From assembly GCA_963969365.1 (NCBI GenBank), contig OZ017756.1, forward strand, positions 620,001 through 684,000: a stretch of 64,000 nucleotides of DNA, in the 5' to 3' direction. The position numbers and the translations under genes were made by a program. The notes beneath the pieces are model-generated. The model had not been told where the DNA came from, did not search any database, and worked only from the letters and a program-made list of their open reading frames with translations. Each line of letters starts with the position of its first letter. The stretch's first letter is position 1. The stretch is from Asterochloris sp. CNOR1. Lineage: Eukaryota; Chlorophyta; Trebouxiophyceae; Trebouxiales; Trebouxiaceae. Positions 12,501 through 22,794 of the stretch are shown here, piece by piece.

Positions 12501-15500
12501 GGGCTGTCTTTGTTGTCTCCTCGGTGAGAGATGGGGCGGTTCTGCACCACTTGGCGTGCCACAGTGCCAAGCTATTGCATGTGAACTGTGTCATTTCTCA
12601 GCAGCAGCAGCACACCTAAGCACCTCTGCCCGCCGCAACTGCTGCATTCAAGGCTACAAAGACACCACTCACCCTGGCTGCAGGGGTCCACCCTGTGCAC
12701 AGTCACACAGCCGGGCAACAGCAGCCTCCCACAAGTAGCAGTGCAGTCATCTGCAGCTGCGGGGATCACAGGCGCGTGCTCAATCACTGTAACCTTCCCC
12801 TCACTGAACAACAGTGCGCTGTTGGCGACAGCAGTGGTGGCGGTGGACAGCTTGAGTGCGCTGACCCTGCGCACTCAGGGGTACGACTACACAGCTGCAA
12901 CGGGCAACCTGGCAGCGGTGGCGTCCAACACCAACCAGTACAGCACCCTTCAGCAGATTGCTTGCCACCCAAGTGACTATGAGCAGGTGGGATTGGTGCT
13001 CTCCTGCTCTGTACGTCATGCGTCCCTGGGTGATCAATGTTGGACTGCTCGGAGATCTGAAGGGCTGAGCATGACTACTTGGAGGGAATGCAGCTTGGCA
13101 GTGGAGGGGTCTCAGTGTCGACCTGCTGTCTGCAGGCGACTGTCTGGCTTCTGGCTACGCTTACCAATGGGTCCACATATGATGTCACCACGGTGAGTAC
13201 GCCTGGGGCAGGGTAACCTGGAAGCTTTTAGGGGAAATGGACGACCACCAGCAGCTTCTGCTGACTTGCGGCATTCTCCGCGATTCAGTTGCCCACCCTC
13301 CCCAATGCAGCTTGCTGAAGTCTGAAGAGTTTCTGCCCACGCAGCTCCTTGCCTCATGCATGCTGTGCATGCTTGAAATTCAGCACTGCAATGCTCCCTC
13401 ATGCAGGCCCCAAGCACCAGCATCACCTCCTCAGACCTGACCACCATCAAGTTCAATGCCAACCTGGGCAACACAAGCCTTCTCAACCGCCTGCGCCCCC
13501 TACAGCCCGGCAGTGCCACCATCTCTGGCAACTATGGCGGCAGCAGCGCCAGCGCCCTGGCTATCTCAGTTGGTGGGCCGGGCGCAGCTGTCACTGTGCA
13601 GAGCATGTCGCTGACAGCCATCTGGTGCACCAGCGGCAGCAGTGACCCACAGTGCCCCATTACCTTTGCTGCCACCTACAACAGCAGCCAGGTGCTGGAG
13701 GTGAGCTCAGGCCTCCGCATCATTTTGCCTGAAATGCTTTGCTGTGTAAACTGTTAAGTGTTACTGGGTCACCTGCGCCAGTTAGTTGGACGCTCCTGCG
13801 TTGTGTCCCACCCAAATGATCAGCCAGAGCCCTGAGCCGGAGGTGCAGAAATCCTTGATCTGAATGCAGCAGAGCTGATGCACTGGTGTCATTGCCTCGC
13901 CTGGCATGCACATGCCAGCCGCAGTTGATCCGCGCTACTCAGTGTGCACTGTCGATGCCTCGCCCAGCACCCCACCAGCACATTCCAAAGTCCTTGTTGC
14001 TGGGATGGCAGGCCATGTCAGGATCAGTCAACTCCTCCACTTCTCACGGTGCTGAGTGTGCTGCAGGCCGCTCTGACCATGAGCGATGGGTTCCAGTACA
14101 GCAAGGTGCTGGGAGTGGCGCGAATTTCCCTGGACATCCTCAATATCAGCGCCCTGCTCAGCTTTTCATCCAGCCAGGTCGGCACAGCACTCGCACAGAA
14201 GTCAGCCTGTCTGTGCAGGCTGTAATCTGGTTCCAAGTGCCCCATGGGAAACCCCACCCTCCAGGGGGTCCTAGCTCGGCTCTTGCTGCGTTTGTGCACC
14301 TTAGCGTGCCAGCATGTTGCCCTGGATGCTTGATGCTGCAGGTGTGACCTGCAGGCTGCCTCAGAAAGGGTGCCACAACCAGTGCTTGCAGGGCCCCGCC
14401 ATCAGCATGCTGCCTGACGAGATGCTTGTCCACACCCTGCTGCTGTCATGTGCATACAGCGTGCGCGCACTGCAGGTGGCTGCCATCAATGTGCTTCCCT
14501 GTGGGTAGCAGGCGGCTGCCATTGATGTGCTGCCCTGTGGGTATGCAGGCGGCTGCCATCACTGTGCTGCCCTATGGGGATGCCGTCCTGCTGGGCAACT
14601 ACTACCAGCCAATCACGCTGACAGCTGCCACCCAGCCTGGCTGTGGCGCCTCTGGCACTCTAACAGCCAACCTGAACCCTGGGGTTTTCGCCAACCTCAA
14701 CCCCACCGAGCTGGACGTGGATGTGGGGCAGCCCTTTGGGGCCCAGCTGCAGGCGCAGCCAGCCAACTCGCCTACAGTCACCTACCTGTCAGTGGGCAGC
14801 AGCTTCTCCATGGATGTGCGCGTCAACTCTGCCTCCTCCCCACTCATTGCATTCCAGGTGAGGGCCTGCTGGATGCAGGCCGGCACTGCATCCACTGCAG
14901 GCAGGCGGGTAGAGGACTGCACCAGACACGTGATGCCTGCAGAGTGCACTGCTGACCTCAGGTAGCTGAGCACAGACTCATGCTGTCGGCATCCCAGCAT
15001 CTGCATGATACACTCAGCGTGCATGGGTAAAGTCTGCCATTGGGAGCCTTGATGAGCCCCTCCACTCCCTCGCATGGTCCAAAGCCTGCTCGCAGCAGTG
15101 CAGTCTGCATGCGGGCGCTTGGGCAGCTCCTGCCCTGCTCTGGCCTTGCGTGGGCCACTGGAGCCACAAACCCCTCAGACTGCTGTGGGCCCCTGCAGGT
15201 GCAAGTCACCTTTGACTCCAGCCTGCTGGCTGTCCCCTCCCAGAGCAGCTGCTCCCTGGGCACCGATTGGCAGAGCGCCTTTGTCTGCAACGCCAAGGGC
15301 AGCAACTCCTCAGTCTTCTTCAACAGCGTGGACCAGTCAGTCAACAGTGCCAAGCAGGGCACAGCTGTCAGCATTGCTACCATCACCTTCCAGGCAGTGC
15401 AGGTGAGGAGATCTCGTGTACTAGCAGCACGACCGCTGCCTCAGCTGCGCTGTATCCCCTGCATCATTGCTCCATGTAGGGTAAAATCCATGCAATTCTG

Positions 15501-18500
15501 AGGTTTCATTGGCACTCTCAAGGCTGCTGGAGCGTCAAGCAGCAAGTGGAGGGGGCTCATCTCTCCTTGTATGCTGTGCCATGTGGTGCGCTGCTGGGCC
15601 TGCAATTCACTGGTGATTCTTTGTGGCCATCTTGGAGTGCAGGCACGATCGGCTTGTCCCTCAAAAGTTTTTGGCTGCACCCTGCAGGCTTGCGCCTTAG
15701 GGTGGCCTCGCCCTGCGCGCATGACTCCTTTGTCACGCCACACACCTGCCCCACGCTCCTGTGCTGCGCTCTGCAGGCGGGCGTGGGCAACATCAGCGTG
15801 GCCATCTTTGGCCTGGCACAGGCCAGCGGCAGCAGCATCCAGAACGTGGCAGCCCGCGCAGGTGCAGGGCAGTTCTCCATTGGCAACCCCTCCGGGCGGC
15901 GCCGCTTGTTCACTGCAGGGACAGCCCTGCAGCCATGCGATCAAGCAACGGGGGCAGATTGGCCTGCACACCAGCTCATGCTGCCCCAGCAGAGCCTACC
16001 CAGAGCGTTGGGCCCGCCTAGATTTAGCCAGGCTGGTCAGGCGCGCCAGCTGCTACAGACATGCACTCAGGCTGTCTCAGCAGGGGTGTTTGGCGACATC
16101 AACTTCGACTGCCAGTTCATTTTTGTGGAGGTGGGCTTTATTTTCAAGTGCTCTCTTCCAAGACTGCAGCCAGCCATGCTGGAGATGCCCCTCCGCAATG
16201 CCAGTCTGGCACCTGCCCTACCCTGAAGCATCCTGCTCTGTGCTTCACTGCTGCCTCCTCTGTGCCTGCAGCCAGCTGCGCTGGCCCCATGCGCACACCT
16301 CATGCTTTTGGCAGAGTATATTTGCTGTGCACCTCTCTGATTGCGCCCATCCCTTTGCTGCTCTGCCTGCAGGATGTTGTGCTGCTGGACTCCATATATG
16401 GCACCTGGGACTCTGGCAACCCCAGCAATTACTACAACAACCTGGACGCAGGCTCTGTCAACGCTGGGCCCGGCGGCCAGCCCACGCAGCACCAGAGACA
16501 GGAGCTTGATATCTCATACAAGTAATGCTCCCCTGTTGAGCCACATCACCGCTGCAGTGAATGCCCTTGGACTGTCCTAGCTTGTGTACCTCCATATCTC
16601 TCTGGATATGACTGCTCAAAATCAGACCCTCGCAGCCAACACGTCTCTCACCCGCCCAGGGTACTGCATTGCATGCTGCAGCATGTTCCCTGGGAGGGGC
16701 TACGCAGAGGGGTGCAGGCACATGGCAGTTGCCCCACATCAAGTGAATTTGCTAGTGCTGCACAGCCCGCTTGCTGTGCCTGCAGCTCACTGCCACCAGT
16801 GTCACCACAGCGGATCCCCAGCTGCAGCTGCAGAATTGCCTCCCCGCTGCAAGCCTGTGGCCCGAGCCCAGATACTGTTGCTGCCTACACATACCACTCC
16901 ACATCGTTCTGCAGACACTGTTGCTGCCTACAGATACTTCTCCACATTGCCCAGCAGCGACAGCAACTACATTCCTCGCCCAGACGGTACTTCTCCACCC
17001 AACCTGGGGGCCCTGACAAATGGGGAGGTGGAGCAGCGCCCTGGCAGCAAGGAGGACAAGGCCCTTTACCAGGTCTGCAGATCTGTGGCTGCTGTTTGCA
17101 ATGCTCTGTGAGGGCTGCGCTGTCAGTGGTGGAGAGCTTGACTTCTCATCAGGGCCTGACCACCAGCGTGGCAGAGCAGCATCCTGGCAGCAAGGAAAAC
17201 GAGGCACTTTATCTGAGTTGCTGGTGGGCGGCAGAGGATGTCCCCAGCTGGAGGGCTTTCCTGTGGGCAGCTGATCAGCAGCTGTCTTGCTGAGGGGCGC
17301 GACACCAGCCCTGCACCTCTGACTGCAGAGTACCTCTGCTGGCTGCAGCTCATCAGCGCCCGCCTGCAGTACTTCCTGCAAGGAGTGTTCGTCACCCTGC
17401 CCACCGCCGGCAGCCAGGCGCTCAACATCACTGTGCGCCTGTACGACACAGCCTCCAATCTGGTCAACACCAGCGCTGGGATTCAAGTCCAGGTAGGCAT
17501 GCTGGGCACAGCAGGCCGTGACTACAAGATGTTCCTAGTGGGCTCAGCCCCTGCCACTCTGCAGTCAGCCTGCCCTTCAGCCAGCTCTAGTGTGAACATC
17601 CCTGCAGGCCTGCCCTGCACCCTGCACAGACTTGAGGTGGAGCCGGTCAGGGCTCTCTGTGCTCACGTGTGATAGCCTGCCCAGATGTCTTGCTCTGCCA
17701 TCCACGGTGCTGTACCCACTGGCACGCTGTCACCCCAAAAGCATCAGCAACGTCCAGTCTGCCGTGCAGAGAGCGGTGCTCACTTGTGCTCTGCACCCTG
17801 CAGGTGGAGCTGCAGACCGCCGTTCCCCTGACCTTCTCCAACCCCAGCGCCCTGACAGCCGGCAGCGCCCGCACCCCTGCAGGGACCTACCTCGCCACAG
17901 CTGACATGCTCAGTGCAGGGAACTTCACTGTGTCGGCGGCCACTGCAGTCAGCAGCAGCACTGGCTGTGGCTTTGCTACCAGCGGCAGCATGGGCATTGC
18001 AGTCCTGGTGCTCAGCTTTGACGCCACAGTGAGCGCTGTGCTGTGCCTCTGATGGTGCAAGCTGCCTCAAGGATACAATCTGTTGGCTGGCGCCACGTAG
18101 GGCACTGTGCAATACCATGGGTGGTGCAGGCCACTCGGAATGTCATGCTATGGCTGTTCTCGGCCAGACTTGCACATGAGACACATGCTGCCTACCCCGC
18201 TAACATGCCTGCAACCCAGTGGCTGCAGATGTGTGCTGCTATGCCACAAGGCTTGCATCAGGCCTTGGCACACCTCACGAATGCGCTATCAGCAGTGGAC
18301 TCGCTGCATGACACTGCTGCCAGTACAGCCCTTTGCACAAGTCGAAATCCTCATGAGTGCAGGGCGCCCCGCAAAACTCCTCTTTCTATCCATACTACGG
18401 CAGCGCTCAGGCCTCCCTCTATAGTCAAAATACCAGCTCCACCTACAAGTCCACTTTCACACCCTACACCACCATCAACCTGACAGGTGACACGTGTTGT

Positions 18501-21500
18501 CTCCACTCCGACAGCCGCTGCATTAGCCTTATTGCGTGTTGAGGGCCTGCTGTGCCGACACGTACCCTCCTTTGCCTTGTTGCTTGCTGGAGCGCTCAGC
18601 TGCCTACGCTGAAGCTCCGCTGTGCTGCTGTGCAGACATATACGCCCCTGCGTACCTGCCAGGCTTCCCCACAGCCAGCAACATCAATGACACAGGCTTC
18701 ACACTGAGTGTGGGCCTGTACAAGCCTGCTGTTGTGTTTTACGAGGTGTGGCCCACCAGTCAGGTGCGCGAGGGGCTTGCACACAGCCAATTTCTGTGAA
18801 GGGTGTGAGTATAGAATGCCTGGTGTGTGAGGGGCATAGCCATGAAAACTTTGGGCGACAAGACAGGAGGTCTAGCTCTTGAGCCAGGTGTGCAGGCACT
18901 GCTGTCCAGGGTTTGTCCCCCAGATCCCCCACCAAGCAGCAGGTTAAGCTTCCACTGGGCAGTGCCCTTGTCTCTCCACAACTCTCGCTGCTGCGGCGCA
19001 GGTCAACTCCACCTCTGCGCTGCAGCCCACTGTGGCCAATGTCCTGGCAAGCAGCGCTCCCTCTGGGGTGCCAACGCCTGTAGCTGCAGGGCAGTTTGGA
19101 CAGGCCACTGGCACCACTGCCCTTTACTCCACTTCTGTGGGTGGGCTCACGCATGCCACCAACTACACGGTGAGGGTGTGTGTTGCCTGAGCCTGGCAGG
19201 TCTACCTGCACAAGAGCTGCGCCTCAGCCCATGCTGTCTGCAGCACAACGGCCTCTCTAGGGCTGCCTGCAAGCTGTCTACCTGCTGTGTGCACTTCCTG
19301 CCCAGGCCTACCTAGATGAGAGCAAGGCCAACATCTGCCTGCTTACATGCCAGCATTGAGCTCTGCCTTCACCCCGCAGCACTCACGCATGCCGGCAGCC
19401 ACCTCTTGTGCCGGAGCTTGCCAGCCTGGGGGCTGCCGCTGCTGGCCCTTCACTGAATCTGGCCCTGCCTCTGTGCAGGTGTTCATGGTGGCGGTGGGAG
19501 CCAACAATGTGACAGTCAGCCAGGTCTCTCTGCTGCAAGGGGTAGTCACGCCTGACACCCAGGCCCCTTCCTTCACCGGGGTGTCTCTGGGGGCTGTCAG
19601 CATCAACCAGACCAGCGGCAACTTCAGCCTGAGCTTTGGTGTCAACACCAGCGAGCCCGCCACCGTGGACTATGCCATCTACAGGTGGGCTGCAGCGCTG
19701 CCAGCAGGTATAAAGAGTGCACATGAGGCCCAATGGCCTGACATGGACAACACAGTAGATCTACGGGAGACAGCGTGGGTGTGCGCCGACCGGCTTGCAT
19801 GTGTCCACATGCAAGTGTTGCGCTGACCCTGGGCTTCCTCTGCCCCAGTGCATGGTGCCACCTGTCTTCGCAGCAATTCCGTCTGAAGAAGTCCAGATCT
19901 GAACATGTGACTGCCTCTGCTGTGCTGCTGAAGGTTCGCAACCCCACAGTGCTGTTGCTTCCTGCAGGAGCTACACCTGCATCATGGGGGACCCCTCAGC
20001 AGCGCAGGCCATTGCAGGCGCCACCCTCCCCAGCTCCGTCTGCAGCTGCACAGGCAGCCAGGAGTGCTCCGTGGTGTCCTCCAGCAACTTCAGCGCCAGC
20101 CAGGCCGGGGCCAGCCCAGTCCTGCAGGCAAGCGCTGTCCTGCGTGGTGTGCATGGCTCACATCTGCAGCTCGCGACTTTGGTGCCAGTCAGACTCGGGC
20201 AGTTCACTTCTGCAGGCATGAAGCCCATGATGACATGCGCCCATGCCTGTTGAGTGCATGGCCCCACTGTCTGCTGCCTGACGACCGCGAAGCCCAACAG
20301 TCAGCAGTGTGGCATGCAAGCAGCCACATGATGTGCAGTTCCCCTGCCCTCCTGACTGCTTGCTGCCAGCCGAGACCATACTTCGCTTGGTGACGCACAG
20401 CATGGCAATGAATTGGCAGGCGCAGGCGCCAAAAACCGGCCACCTCTTGCTTGAAACCATACCATGAGGTACTTGCTGCAGGGGGCTCTCTCACCGCTGC
20501 CATTTGCCTCCCTGGCAGGGCTGCCAGCAGCCAACCTCACCTGCTTCACCACAGGGCTGGCTCAAGCCACAGACAACTATGAGGTGTGGTGCCAATGTGT
20601 CCTGTGCAGCCCACTCACCACATTCTGGCACATGGTGTTGCGGCCCGCTCAAGCAGTGCAAGCTGGGCAATCTGCCGCCCTTGTGCAGCCAGCGGCCCTG
20701 CAGAGCACATTTTGTATGCCGCTTTCAGAGGCACATCAAATGTGGATGGCCGCCTCTGCCAGAGCCCCTTGCTGAAGCTGGGTTGCAGGCACTGGCTGGC
20801 TGCTCCAGCCCCCCTCACTCTAAATCCTGTGCAGGTTTACTTTGTTGCCCAGGACATCTTGACAACATACAATGGCCTGAATGCCAGCTGCTCCCCTGTG
20901 TCCACCATCGCTGCTCCAGCCTCAGGGTGCCCCACCACTGTCAGCATCTCCTGCCAGCAGGTGAGCGACGCTGCAGCAGTATATGTCTGGTAGGCAGCGG
21001 CCCAGCACCTCTGCAGGAATTAGTCAAACCCATCTTTCACACCACACAGCAGCTGCTCACAGCAGCTCTGCCATGCAGTTCCTGCACAGCACTCCCGGGC
21101 TGCACCTCAGCAGCACACACACACCCCCACACCGCCTTGCCTGGTCAAAGTGGTGACCCCCCAGGCTGTACCTGACGGCCATGCTGATCCCATGGCCATG
21201 CAGGCTCGGCTGCGGCCAGACACGCAAAACACGCAGAGCAGCCCCTATGTGCAGTGGACTGTCCAGTCCAATGGAACCCTGACCTATGCCTCCACACCAG
21301 GCACACAGCCGCTGAAGGCCCAAGTGAACCTCCAGAACACTGGACCGCCCCAGTTCCTGCCTGTCACCTGCCCGTCTGGCAGCATCTGCCCCAACTCTGG
21401 AACCTATCCCATCTTTACTCCAGAACCGGTGAGGTGGTGCATGCCTTTGAGTGTTATGCCACGCTGTGGCTGCCGTGAGTGGTTCTGCCTCTGCCAATCG

Positions 21501-22111
21501 GCTAATGGATGTCTGCTCAGCTTCATGCTTCTTCATAAGGCTCCAGCAGAGACATGTTACACAAGCATGTTGGACCAGTCTGGTTTGGTGTCTGCAATAT
21601 ACGGAGTGGGCATACTCCACTCTGCAGTCTGCACCCCAGCTGAGCTTCAGATTCGGACCAGCCTGGCCTGCTGGGGCACAAACAGGCACCATGCAGCCTG
21701 CTCCTCTGTGCTGACTGCGACAGAGTGTAGCTCTTCGGCCAAAACCGGTACCAGCCTCCTGGTATACCCGCATTCAATACTGCAACACCTGAAGCTTGCT
21801 CCTCTGTGCTGCTGCAGTCTGCAGCCCAGCTGAGCTTTGAGTTGGACAAGCCTGGCCTGCTGGTGTATACCATCTACAATGACACAGCCAGCGTGAACCC
21901 CACAATGGTCAATCCACCTGCACCATTCCAGATTGGGAATGGCAGGGTGCCTGTTTTTGCAGCGGCGTCGCTGGGCAGTATTAACATCACTGCTTGTGGG
22001 AATTACAGCCTGCTGCCCTCGTCCAGCTACCTTGTGCAGTACTACATTAGGGACAAGTATGGGGAGACTCAGACCGATGTTTTTGCCTCCACTGTGCAGA
22101 CAGGCTCGTAA
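114..22111 (+). CDS. Giant extracellular TMEM132-like / cohesin-like multidomain protein (5' incomplete)
   Basis: About 45 exons can be chained by hand into roughly 8.8 kb of coding sequence (about 2,900 residues), ending at TAA 22109-22111. Reading phase agrees at nearly every junction; the exception is 11698 to 11947. Order of regions: low-complexity exon, FN3/Ig-like repeats, cohesin-like domain, TMEM132-type core with Ig-like domains, second cohesin-like stretch with an EF-hand loop, more FN3-like repeats. Many N-x-S/T sites, scattered Cys and the lack of charged or intracellular motifs point to a secreted or cell-surface adhesion or matrix protein. No signal peptide is visible, because the 5' end is missing, and no C-terminal membrane helix is seen, unlike animal TMEM132. 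Most introns are phase 0 between CAG and G. It could be two adjacent genes, but the phase continuity argues for one. The function (adhesion, cell wall) is inferred. Confidence 0.75.
1737..2020 (+). repeat. Decayed copies of the exon 1527-1686 3' end
   Basis: The intron after the exon ending at 1686 holds two degraded echoes of that exon's end. One is around 1739-1785 (CCAGATGAATAGGAATGGCT against CCAGATGAACAAGGCTGGCA at about 1642). The other is around 1965-2010 (TGGTCTTCTGCATGGCGCTC against TGGTCTTCTACATAGTGCTG at about 1661). Both carry substitutions that disrupt the reading frame. They look like relics of tandem duplication and are not annotated as coding. Confidence 0.45.
4043..4190 (+). 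pseudogene. Decayed tandem copy of exon 4289-4496 with its 3' splice site
   Basis: The acceptor GCCTGCAG followed by CTTCACGCTG occurs at 4043-4060 and again, 238 bases later, at 4281-4298, where it opens the real exon. Similarity continues for at least 110 bases with scattered substitutions. Read in the exon's phase, the upstream copy gives F-T-L-L-V-S-L-N-T-S but meets an in-frame TAG after about 22 codons. Only the downstream copy is open and in phase with the flanking exons. It is therefore an exon relic lying inside the intron. Confidence 0.65.
6522..8328 (+). other. Linker and Ig-like segment before the cohesin-like domain
   Basis: Exons 6522-6762, 6916-7215, 7679-7787 and 8064-8328 join with consistent phases; the acceptor of the second is a TAG at 6913-6915. 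The first completes the last N-terminal FN3-like unit and then runs through a Ser/Thr/Pro-rich linker. The second has several Cys and aromatic residues (CKYQNMQTVYG, WIEQLPSS). The third contains the beta-strand-like YQLADQYGHTQITTSN. The last is Ala/Ser-rich with paired Cys. Specific domain identity was not recognised. Confidence 0.5.
8526..9330 (+). other. Cohesin-like domain 1
   Basis: Exons 8526-8703 and 9093-9330 (phase 1 in, phase 0 out) read as a beta-rich domain. It opens with GETFTVNIVANSP, continues through W-V-I-P-L-Y-F-N-P-A-V, and closes with V-S-L-A-T-I-Q-F-T-V. That succession (G-x-x-F-x-V-x-V-x-A, a strand with aromatic and D/N-P, then a final L-A-x-I-x-F-x-V strand) is what cohesin domains look like. 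It sits directly before TMEM132-type signatures, the position of the cohesin-homologous domain in TMEM132 proteins. The call rests on remembered family pattern and domain order, not on a profile search. Confidence 0.5.
9565..10857 (+). other. TMEM132-type core signatures
   Basis: Exons 9565-9719, 9966-10170 and 10603-10857 join in phase. The first ends in a segment reading I-G-I-Y-A-Y then S-S-E-L-F-N-T-A-L-L-N-G-Q-A-V. This matches the animal TMEM132 signature in which an E-I/L-x-NTA-x-L-x-G-x-x-V stretch closes the cohesin domain. The second exon carries a Cys pair and a long beta-strand pattern. The third opens with VPVSIWVPQNLAAVADN, matching the TMEM132 motif V-T-V-W-V-P-x-L-P-L-x-I-x-V-x-D. 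Later come a single Cys and T-L-R-A-T-A-D-F-V in the place of the animal C-x-x-Q-Y-Q...V-x-T-x-F-V-A stretch, then a D/G-V-D-V-S-S-L-V motif. Two independent motifs in the family order make this the strongest evidence for the relationship. Confidence 0.6.
11109..14177 (+). other. Tandem Ig-like domains of the TMEM132-type core
   Basis: Exons 11109-11342, 11546-11698, about 11947-12174, 12391-12523, 12684-12986, 13136-13192, 13407-13700 and 14067-14177. The reading includes AYASFSDGSRQEVTSLPG and VRLRFSDGTTRDFTND, two copies of a strand-turn motif (F-S-D-G-[ST]-x-x-[ED]-[FV]-T). The same motif, as W/V-x-F-S-D-G-S-x-T-P-L, marks the Ig-like domains of TMEM132 and invasin-like Ig folds. V-V-A-V-D-S-L-S-A-L-T-L lies near 12845. 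The join between 11698 (phase 0) and 11947 (needs two bases) does not fit, so a small exon is missing or a border is wrong there. All other phases agree. Confidence 0.55.
14470..14582 (+). repeat. Triplicated 3' splice acceptor unit (36-37 bases)
   Basis: Three direct tandem copies of a GCAGG(T/C)GGCTGCCAT... ATGTGCTTCCCTGTGGGTA-like unit place acceptor AGs at 14475, 14511 and 14548. Entering at the first acceptor meets an in-frame TAG about 30 bases on; entering at the second shifts the frame. The third copy is in frame (A-A-A-I-T-V-L-P) with the exon ending at 14857 and matches the phase of the exon ending at 14177. The first two are therefore either decoys or alternative-splicing relics. 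Confidence 0.7.
14549..16521 (+). other. Second cohesin-like stretch followed by an EF-hand/dockerin-like calcium loop
   Basis: Exons 14549-14857, 15199-15402, 15777-16130 and 16373-16521, all in phase. A D-V-D-V-G-Q-P-F segment and S-S-F-S-M-D-V-R-V-N-S open the stretch. V-Q-V-T-F-D-S-S-L-L-A-V near 15200 and V-S-I-A-T-I-T-F-Q-A-V near 15370 are typical cohesin strands. At 16091-16130 the protein reads D-I-N-F-D-C-Q-F-I-F-V-E and then D-V-V-L-L-D across the next junction. Acidic or polar residues fall at loop positions 1, 3, 5 and 12, as in an EF-hand, and the hydrophobic helix after it resembles a dockerin half. A second loop was not identified. Calcium binding is inferred from residue spacing. 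Confidence 0.5.
16868..17235 (+). repeat. Tandem duplications flanking exon 16934-17072
   Basis: Two duplications bracket this exon. Upstream, ATACTGTTGCTGCCTACACA (about 16872) is echoed by ACACTGTTGCTGCCTACAGA (about 16915), and the second copy contains the exon's acceptor. Downstream, a GCAGC...CCTGGCAGCAAGGA unit at about 17030-17070 recurs about 143 bases later at 17170-17215 with CCTGGCAGCAAGGAAAACGA, beyond the donor and inside the intron. The downstream copy no longer ends in a usable donor. Confidence 0.55.
16934..18486 (+). other. Exons linking the EF-hand loop to the C-terminal repeats
   Basis: Exons 16934-17072, 17349-17492, 17804-18028 and 18363-18486 join in phase; an alternative acceptor for the first lies at 16954 and is also in frame. 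The second reads as beta strands (V-F-V-T-L-P...L-N-I-T-V-R-L-Y-D). The third has T-F-S-N-P-S-A-L and ends L-V-L-S-F-D-A-T. The fourth is rich in Tyr, Ser and Asn. No family was recognised. The first exon's acceptor region is tandemly duplicated in the intron before it. Confidence 0.45.
18636..22111 (+). other. C-terminal FN3-like repeats and stop of the giant protein
   Basis: Exons 18636-18763, 19002-19169, 19479-19684, 19968-20127, 20482-20583, 20835-20960, 21204-21428 and 21818-22111. The units repeat the N-terminal pattern: F-T-L-S-V-G-L-Y-K-P-A-V-V-F-Y near 18700, TPDTQAPSFTGVSL near 19550, V-Y-F-V-A-Q-D near 20835, and L-S-F-E-L-D-K-P-G-L-L-V-Y in the last exon. The exon ending at 20127 uses a GC donor (GCAAGC). 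The protein ends in an FN3-like strand (YLVQYYIRD) without a hydrophobic anchor, so it is either secreted or held by another partner. Confidence 0.6.
21570..21700 (+). pseudogene. Decayed tandem copies of the last exon's start
   Basis: The acceptor-exon junction CTGCAG|TCTGCAGCCCAGCTGAGCTT at 21812-21831 has an upstream relic at 21621-21640 (CTGCAG then TCTGCACCCCAGCTGAGCTT), offset 191 bases. The relic continues as ...GGACCAGCCTGGCCTGCTGG against GGACAAGCCTGGCCTGCTGG in the real exon. A fainter third echo (GGACCAGTCTGGTTTGGTGT) is near 21573. The relics lose the frame and the conserved residues of the functional exon. Confidence 0.6.
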
Positions 22112-22794
22112 TCTGTCTTCTTCTGCTCAGTGCTTTTTGTTTCTGCTGCTGCGCTAGTGTGAAATGTAAGGGCTTCAGGTCATCCATGATCCATTCAGGC
22201 TGTTGCAGGTGGGGCCAAGCCCTGGCAAAATATCGATTGCAGCCTGCTTTGGCACCAGAGCAAACTTTTTTCCACATGTGTGCTTCAGCATACTTTCATA
22301 AAGATGCACAATGATCAACAAGTGTTGGGTGCATGCAGCTTGCTAGCCAGCTGGAGCTCCAGATGGGCTCCGGCTCAGCATGTCTATCCAGCTGGAGCAG
22401 TTCCTTCACTGCATCACAGCCTGGACCTGCCAGTCAGTAATTGGCAACCCTGCTGGGGTCGCCAGCAAGCATGATGCAGGGGGGGGTCCTGTATTTATTC
22501 CCAATTTGAGACTTGGAGATGGCCACTTGATTGCGAACTGCCAGCCCAGATATGCAGGTTGTGGTGTGCGCTTATGATGCCATCTTGACACCTTAGCAAC
22601 ATAAATCGTTGGATTAGGGGTTCATTACACAGCTTGTTGACAGTGCACAGCTAGCATCTTCTTCACGACAAGTGTCAAAGCTACACAGAGCCTGGGCGAC
22701 TACTAGTACACTGTAAGGGGGCTGCCTATTGGGACAGCAGATGCTGCATCCCTTGCGGAAAACAATTCATTCAAAAGGTACACCATCTGTTGGT
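22112..22794. other. Convergent intergenic region with TGTAA signals on both strands
   Basis: No coding exon is recognised between the stop of the giant gene (22111) and the stop of the minus-strand TBC gene (22795). TGTAA occurs on the plus strand at 22712-22716, about 600 bases past the plus-strand stop. On the minus strand it lies at 22629-22625, about 166 bases past the minus-strand stop. TGTAA is the common polyadenylation signal of chlorophyte genes. The two transcripts would overlap at their 3' ends if both signals are used. Confidence 0.45.
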
